A stretch of DNA of 11,383 bases. It comes from an uncultured Pseudomonadota bacterium (GTDB lineage: Bacteria > Bdellovibrionota_B > Oligoflexia > Oligoflexales > Bog-1112). Each line of letters starts with the position of its first letter. Within the stretch, counting starts at the first letter, position 1. This document shows, piece after piece, positions 10,448 to 11,383 of this stretch. The position numbers were made by a program, and so were the translations under genes. The notes under the pieces were generated by a model. That model made no database searches. It saw only the letters and a list, made by a program, of their open reading frames with translations, and was not told where the DNA came from. The stretch is taken from contig CALBMD010000492.1 in NCBI GenBank assembly GCA_937896265.1, positions 1-11,383 of the forward strand, given 5' to 3'.

Positions 10448-11383
10448 ATGAACGCCTTAAGTCGAACTTTGTTATCCGCTATAACCTGCTTGCCTATTGT
10501 CGCTTTTGCAGAAGAAGCTAGCAAATCCCCTCTTCAAACGATAGCTAAAGACCTTACCTTGGGCGCTCAATATCGCCTAGATATGACGCATTCTAATCAT
10601 GGTTTTACCAAAGAAAGTGGCAGTAAGCCTACAGCAACGACTAATATCGATACCCAAGCCTTCAAATTATTGTTGAAAGGTAAACTCAGCGATACTGTTT
10701 CCTTCTCTGCCAAATATGACGCAGTCAAACCTGGCAAAAGCAAAGAAGGTCTTGAGTATGCTAACGTTTCTTGGATGGCTATGCCGCAGCTTAGTCTTCT
10801 TGCTGGTAAAGATCGTGTCAATCAAGGCGGCTGGGAAAACAAAGAAACCAGTGTCTATACTCTTGTCAACTCACCTTACGTTGAATACCAAAACAAAGCC
10901 ACGGGTATGCCTTTTGCAAAAGAGACTTCATTATTTCACCTGCAATTTCTTGGTGGTGACGCAGCTACTGTCACCCTACAACTTGTTGATGATCTAGTGA
11001 AGAGTTCTGCAACAAGCCGAGCTCAGTTTAATAAAGCAAATCGCCAGCCAGCAACTGTTCTTGAATATCAAGGGAAATTTGGCATGCTGTCGCCTCTAGT
11101 TCAAGTTGGCAATTATGATCTAGGTCATTCTCGCTTTTATACCTTGGGCGTCAAAGCAAAAACTGGTGACTTCAGAGCTATCTTAGACTACACCATGGAT
11201 AATGTTAAAGTTGATATGACCGGTAGTACAAAAACAGCAAAAATCACTAACCTTTCTTTAACTGGTGATTACACCATCGCTAGCAGAGCAAAAGTACAGA
11301 TAAAGTATGCTGATTTTAACGTCGACGGTCCAGGTACTGATGTTAAAGGCAACAATGCTTACGATGCTACCAACTCTTCTTGG
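10448..11383 (+). CDS. Porin-like outer-membrane beta-barrel protein (3' end outside the window)
   Basis: The 312 codons present are open to the window edge. A signal peptide (NALSRTLLSAITCLPIVAFA) is cleaved before EEASK, near residue 21. The rest alternates short beta strands and polar turns: LTLGAQYRLDMTHSN, KLLLKGKLSDTVSFSAKYDA, LEYANVSWMAMPQLSLLAGKD, VLEYQGKFGMLSPLVQVGNYD, FYTLGVKAKTGDFRAILDYTM, LSLTGDYTIASRAKVQIKYADF. This is typical of a trimeric porin barrel of about 16-18 strands; LLAGKDRVNQGGWE is typical of the strand and turn before porin constriction loop 3. It would allow passive solute entry. GGAG (10437-10440) sits 7 nt before ATG 10448. The gap from the TPR lipoprotein and its own upstream dyad suggest separate control. 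Confidence 0.75.
   Translation, partial: MNALSRTLLSAITCLPIVAFAEEASKSPLQTIAKDLTLGAQYRLDMTHSNHGFTKESGSKPTATTNIDTQAFKLLLKGKLSDTVSFSAKYDAVKPGKSKEGLEYANVSWMAMPQLSLLAGKDRVNQGGWENKETSVYTLVNSPYVEYQNKATGMPFAKETSLFHLQFLGGDAATVTLQLVDDLVKSSATSRAQFNKANRQPATVLEYQGKFGMLSPLVQVGNYDLGHSRFYTLGVKAKTGDFRAILDYTMDNVKVDMTGSTKTAKITNLSLTGDYTIASRAKVQIKYADFNVDGPGTDVKGNNAYDATNSSW

Noticed and set aside
10597..10997. Frames on both strands within the porin-like gene
   Set aside because: The long frame from 10448 has a signal peptide, a Shine-Dalgarno and barrel-like composition, and explains the region.
1..11383. CRISPR array, tRNA, rRNA, insertion sequence or prophage
   Set aside because: I found no regularly spaced repeats, cloverleaf-like sequence, rRNA-like sequence, transposase, integrase or terminal inverted repeats with target duplications.

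Overview
This window looks like chromosomal DNA of a Gram-negative bacterium of moderate GC. Almost every gene encodes an envelope protein: secreted, lipid-anchored, inner-membrane or outer-membrane barrel. I see no transposase, integrase, phage gene, CRISPR array, tRNA or rRNA. The mix of barrels, lipoproteins and secreted proteins with little family resemblance would fit a deltaproteobacterial or Bdellovibrionota-like lineage, but that placement is inference.

Layout. Positions 1-266 hold GC-rich stem-loops and short repeats and no gene. Two leftward genes follow: a secreted von Willebrand factor A protein (267-1427) and, upstream of it, a secreted protein resembling metzincin peptidases of the gametolysin (M11) kind (1586-2572). 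Positions 2573-3186 are gene-free but rich in signals: an extended -10 promoter, a strong terminator about 170 nt further on (together a candidate small RNA), nested inverted repeats, a dispersed repeat whose second copy is near 8.3 kb, and a 15-bp tandem repeat. A rightward pair follows: a polytopic membrane protein (3187-4476) and a cysteine-rich lipoprotein (4513-5367). These converge on a leftward single-span membrane protein (5382-6737). A rightward series of envelope genes fills the rest: a barrel-like protein (6832-7686), an overlapping lipoprotein (7644-8246), a periplasmic-domain-plus-barrel protein (8440-9690), an overlapping TPR lipoprotein (9662-10375), and a porin-like barrel cut by the window edge (10448-11383).

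The most unusual observation concerns start codons. Three genes (near 3187, 7644 and 8440) have an open frame with a good Shine-Dalgarno sequence and a textbook signal peptide or first membrane segment, but no in-frame ATG, GTG or TTG where translation should start. The codon at the right spacing is GTT, ATA and ATC respectively. Starting at the nearest canonical codon instead would cut off the signal sequence in each case. The other seven genes have ordinary ATG or GTG starts. This may be real non-canonical initiation, start-codon mutation, or sequence error.

Twice, a barrel gene is followed by a lipoprotein gene that overlaps its 3' end (43 and 29 nt). This suggests translational coupling and a shared job at the outer membrane. 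No pathway can be assigned from sequence alone.
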